64,000 nucleotides of DNA from contig NC_087070.1 of the NCBI RefSeq assembly GCF_963678635.1, positions 42,041,831 through 42,105,830 on the forward strand, in the 5' to 3' direction. The stretch's first letter is position 1. Each line of letters starts with the position of its first letter. Below the pieces are notes generated by a model. It did no database searches and was not told the DNA's origin. It saw only the letters and a program-made list of their open reading frames with translations. Source of the DNA: Symsagittifera roscoffensis (lineage: Eukaryota; Xenacoelomorpha; Acoela; Convolutidae). Of this stretch, positions 60,759 to 64,000 are shown piece by piece. A program made the translations under genes and the position numbers.

Positions 60759-61094
60759 TCATTGCGTGTTTGTCAGCATGTTATTTTGAGGTTTCAAGAC
60801 TGTGAAGTATAAAATAAAAGTTGGTTTTTGAAATTCGACTTTCTTTAATATTTTAGATTGTGGGATGAATATTTTATAATTTTTACGTCGTTGATTTCTA
60901 AGTCGCGATGACTCTCTATGTTCTGATTTGTCGATGTGCTCTTGGGGTATTATTTGTTCTGTCATTTTTCTATTTCTTCTTTCTTTTTGAGATGTATTTT
61001 GATCTAGATTTTTTGTATTGTTTTTTGTGGTGGTTGATTTTGTATTTTGATTTCCGAGGTGAATATCATTTTGTTCCTTTGTTTTATTTTCCAT
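60759..61094 (-). CDS. Hydrophilic ORF after integrase (111 aa)
   Basis: A complete frame, in a different register from the integrase, starting 23 bases after its stop. The protein is Asn/Lys/Gln/Thr-rich and basic (QKERRNRKMTEQ and SSRLRNQRRKNYK), with a more hydrophobic end. It may be a displaced integrase tail after a frameshift or a separate accessory frame. No domain is recognised. Confidence 0.4.
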   Translation of the reverse strand: MENKTKEQNDIHLGNQNTKSTTTKNNTKNLDQNTSQKERRNRKMTEQIIPQEHIDKSEHRESSRLRNQRRKNYKIFIPQSKILKKVEFQKPTFILYFTVLKPQNNMLTNTQ

Positions 61095-61117
61095 ATGTGG
61101 GTCATTTTGAATAACTT

Positions 61118-62116
61118 TTAAACCTGAAAAGAATATAATTGAGTTAGTTCGCGGAGTGCGTATTCTTTTGGATAATAAGGTAATAGTTTATTTCGGTGTT
61201 GAACGATTTCTTTTTTGTCTGAGTCGGTGATTTTATATGTGACATCAGTGGGTTTTGCAATTATTTGGTATGGTCCTTTACGAAGGGGTTGTAATTTTTT
61301 AGAAATTCCTTTTTGGGTGTTAAAATTGGGTATTAAAACAAATGTTCCAAGTTTTAAATCGGAGGCTGGTGTAAAGCGTGAATTTATCTGTTCATTAATG
61401 TTCTGCCTTTGTAACAACTTTTTTGTTACTTTTTGGTAAATTTCATTATGTTTTTTATCTCTGTTTAAAATCCATTCGGTGTGTGTACCGGAGGCTAATT
61501 TAAGAATTTGTGGGTGATGAAAATGATCTTCATCGTGTGTATGTAAAGGTAGGTTATAACAAATTGAATCTTTATTTGGTTGACAATAACTTTGTGCGTT
61601 TTTATGAGAGTTTGCTGTAAACATTATTGGTTTGCGTGGCTTTTGGTTAAAAACCATCTCATATGGTGACATTCCTAGAGTTGTCGTGATTTGTGAATTA
61701 TATGCTAAGGGAAATAGTTTTACATCTGCTGACCATTCGGTATATCTTGTATCATTTCCATTGATGATACATCTAAGATATTCTTGTAATGAACGGTTCA
61801 TACCTTCGACTAAGCCGTTTGTCCAAGGTGCATGAGATGTACGTGGTTTGTGTTTGATGTTATTTAAATGACATAGTGTGATGATTTCATTATTTATGAA
61901 TTCTGTACCGTTGTCTGTAACTAAAATTTCTGGTAGTCCAAATTTGGCTATCCAGTGTTCATAAAGCGTTGTGTAAGCGTAATAAGCGTTACAATGTGGT
62001 ACTGGGTTAAGTGCTACATAATGTGTAAATGCGTCAACAATTACCATAATGTAGGAGTTTCCTTCTGATGAGGGTGAAATTGGTCCTTTAGTATCAAATG
62101 AGATACGGTGGTTAAA
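61118..62116 (-). pseudogene. pol: Integrase core of the minus-strand element
   Basis: Retroviral-type integrase with the catalytic triad visible: Asp in MVIVDAFTHYVAL, Asp in VTDNGTEFINNEI and Glu in NGLVEGMNRSLQEY. Then come the FNQKPRKP segment and a C-terminal domain (LKLGTFVLIPNF and LRKGPYQIIAKPTDVTYKI) typical of Ty3/gypsy integrases. It is in the same frame as the zinc-binding part upstream but separated by an in-frame TAA at 62117-62119. Confidence 0.9.
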
Positions 62117-62551
62117 TTACAAACTTTGTCCTTCAAAATCTTGTTTTTGTGCTATTTGTTTTTGATTTGGGTAAGGTTTATTTAGTTGACATACTATACA
62201 ATCATTGCATAGTACTTTTATCCAAATTGGTGCATTTGGGAAATAAAAGTTTTGTATGAAATTTGAATATGTTTTCTCTGATCCAGAGTGTCCTTTAATG
62301 TTTTGTGTATGTGAAATATTAAAAGCTATGAGAATCATACTTAAAGGGAGACAGGGAACTGTAGATTCATTTAATTTATATTCTAAAAGGTCTGTATTTT
62401 CGTTAATTGTTGTATTATTAAATTTTCGAAAGTATCGGAGGAGTGTTTTGTTTCCTAAAATAGTTGAATCTGCCTCGACGGGTTTAGTTTTATATTTGTG
62501 CCATGATTTTAGTTGTCTAATTACTGGGTCAAGATTTTGATATTGTTTCAA
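62117..62551 (-). pseudogene. pol: Integrase zinc-binding (H2C2) region of the minus-strand element
   Basis: Shows the HHCC pattern: the His of NISHTQNIKGHSG with its following GHSG, and CNDCIVCQLNK. It also has the NFYFPN segment, as in Ty3/gypsy integrases. The frame ends at a premature TAA before the catalytic core. A frameshift at about 62550 separates it from the RNase H side. Confidence 0.85.
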
Positions 62552-63111
62552 TGTTGAAATTTTAATTGTTTCTGTTGGGGGGAGAAAATGTTTTCGATTT
62601 CTAATTTAGATAAGGGTATTGTATCAAGTGGGTCATGGAGGTCAAAAACTTGATTTATTGTGTGTTTTGAATCGTTTGTTTGTGGTCCTGATAAGTTTAT
62701 TTTTTCAGTTAAGTTTTCTTTTTCAATTAGTGGAAAAAGGTCTTTTTTAGGCGGGTGTTGTTTTATTCTTTTATGTTGGGTGTTATTTTTTATCCATTGT
62801 GAATATGGAATTGGTTTAAAAGTTGATGTTCCAAGTAGATCAACTTCATAGTGATTATTTTGACAATCTAAATAAAGTGGGAAATGTTGTAAACTATTTA
62901 TCTGTGATTGTTCAACATCAGTTTTTACTGCATATTTGCATTCCAATCGGGGTGATGTTTCATTTTCTGCAAGGTAGAATTTTATATTTTTGGGTATTTC
63001 AACTGTGGTTTTACGTGTAAGTAATTCAGGTGGCGTATTTCGACTTAAAGTGTCTGGTAATGCAAGATTTTTTCCTGCGGTCCAAACTATATGTAAGTTT
63101 GGGAATTTCAT
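62548..63111 (-). pseudogene. pol: RNase H end and RNase H-integrase linker
   Basis: Begins with KFPNLHIVWTAGKNLALPDT and LSRN, the last catalytic segment (Asp) of gypsy-type RNase H. About 150 residues of polar linker follow. It is in another frame than the RT/RNase H segment upstream, and the sequence between the two appears shortened. The frame shifts again at about 62550. Confidence 0.8.
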
Positions 63112-63116
63112 TAAAA

Positions 63117-64000
63117 TTAGTTGAAATCTATAAACTCGGTGGTTTGGATTGATTTTTGTGTAAAGAGAAAGATGATTGGTTTATGGTCTTTGAATAGAAC
63201 TGTTGGATGTTTTGATCCAAGTATCAGAAATTCATATTCTGTTAGTGTATATATTATGGCTGTACATTCTCTCATTAGAGTTGAGAGTCGTAGCTCTGCT
63301 TGAGTTAATAATCGAGAATTTGCTGATATAAGGTTCATTTTATTTGTACCATTATGTGATTGTAATAATGCTGCGCCGATGCCAAAGTTCGAAGCATCGC
63401 ACATTGCATAAAATGGTTGATTTGGATCTGGAATTGTGTTTGAAATTTGTTCAGTTAAGAGTTTCTTTATTTCTTCAAATCGTGCTTGATGTTCTGTATT
63501 CCATTCAAAATTATTTTGTTGTCTAAGTATATTATAGAATGGTCTTAGGTATAATTGCATTTTATAAACATATTTGCTTAAAAAGTTTAACTTTCCAAGG
63601 AATTCTTGGATTTTCTTTTTATTTGTTGGTGGTTGGAGTTTCTGAATAGCGTCAATGCGTGATTTCAATGGAGTGATTGTTTTTCTTTCTATATTATGTC
63701 CTAAGAATTTAACTCTTGTCAAAAAGAAGTGTGATTTATCGGGGGCGGCCCTCAGATTTTCGTTCTGAAGTATTTGGTGATATTGTTCTAAAACATTGAA
63801 CATTTCTTTTAGTCTGTGATTGCATAAAAACATCGTCTAAATAGGTGATTGCGTTTTTCTTGAGTATTAGTGGTCTAAAAATGTTGCTCATGAAGGCTGA
63901 AAATGCTGCTGGTCCTATGGATATTCCATAGAATAGGCGGTTGAATTCATATTGTTGGTTTCCAATAACAAATTGTGTTAAACGTCGCGATTGTTCATCT
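63117..64000 (-). pseudogene. pol: Reverse transcriptase and RNase H (partial at the window edge)
   Basis: From the right edge the frame carries RT palm segments (QQYEFNRLFYGISIGPAAFS) and the catalytic ITYLDDVF. A frameshift at about 63825 follows, and the next frame continues thumb and connection (PDKSHFFLTRVKFLGHNIER and LGKLNFLSKYVYKM) and RNase H (FYAMCDASNFGIGAALLQ with Asp, LMRECTAIIY with Glu and VLFKDHKPI with Asp). It stops at 63117. RT type is Ty3/gypsy-like. The N-terminal part is outside the window. Confidence 0.9.

Larger units (their letters stand above)
54293..64000 (-). mobile_element. Large env-bearing LTR element on the minus strand (partial; runs off the right edge)
   Basis: Reading right to left, the region gives Ty3/gypsy-type reverse transcriptase, RNase H, integrase zinc domain and core, a hydrophilic ORF, two small hydrophobic ORFs, a Pro/Ser/Thr-rich ORF without Met, an envelope-like gene in two frames, and a last ORF overlapping the envelope stop. 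Gag and the 5' LTR must lie beyond 64000. Pol is broken by three frameshifts and one stop in the visible part. The envelope motifs match those of the decayed plus-strand element at 29.6-34.9 kb. Confidence 0.85.

Overview
The window looks like AT-rich nuclear DNA of an invertebrate animal. The evidence is spliced genes with long introns, a Maverick/Polinton, a BEL/Pao element, env-bearing LTR elements, an FkbM-type methyltransferase exon and a neuropeptide-type precursor. I cannot assign a phylum from the sequence. A 200-base run of N (51245-51444) marks an assembly gap.

Layout. (1) 1-733 is one arm of a long inverted repeat whose partner lies at 52286-53035. (2) 2732-10194 (+) can be modelled as a six-exon gene for a disordered protein of about 1149 residues; every exon junction keeps phase. 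(3) 10322-28621 is an apparently complete and open 18.3-kb Polinton. It has about 210-bp terminal inverted repeats, a three-exon protein-primed DNA polymerase B with N-terminal zinc fingers (15500-10920, -), and a dense run of minus-strand genes (28101-20009). That run encodes the retroviral-type integrase, packaging ATPase, single jelly-roll minor capsid, basic core protein, major capsid, adenovirus-type protease and several unknown proteins. Between polymerase and protease sits a 3.7-kb island (16219-19899) bounded by its own inverted repeats and carrying three unknown genes. (4) 28624-29011 (+) is the 3' part of an FkbM methyltransferase gene, cut off exactly at the Polinton edge. (5) 29563-34862 (+) is a decayed LTR element that kept gag and an envelope-like gene but has no visible pol. 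(6) 35699-44035 (+) is a BEL/Pao element with LTRs and a perfect 5-bp target duplication (ATCAG). Its gag-pol is broken, but an extra ORF ahead of gag is open. (7) 44.0-50.4 kb is mostly non-coding and holds a possible exon, a MITE-like inverted repeat and a 128-bp tandem repeat. (8) 50396-50653 (-) encodes a secreted precursor with four identical octapeptides between Lys-Arg sites, written with different synonymous codons. (9) 54.3 kb to the right edge (-) is a second, larger env-bearing LTR element, running RT, RNase H, integrase, small hydrophobic ORFs, a Met-less Pro/Ser/Thr-rich ORF, a frameshifted envelope gene and a further ORF overlapping the envelope stop by ATGA.

How the parts work together. 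The Polinton genes form a virus-like set: replication (PolB), integration (INT), DNA packaging (ATPase), capsid (MCP, penton-like protein, basic protein) and maturation (protease). Almost all morphogenesis genes overlap or abut, like an operon, whereas PolB uses spliceosomal introns. The two env-bearing elements appear to be distant cousins, judged by matching envelope motifs. The strongest candidates for something undescribed are the peptide precursor, the island inside the Polinton, and the accessory ORFs of the LTR elements.
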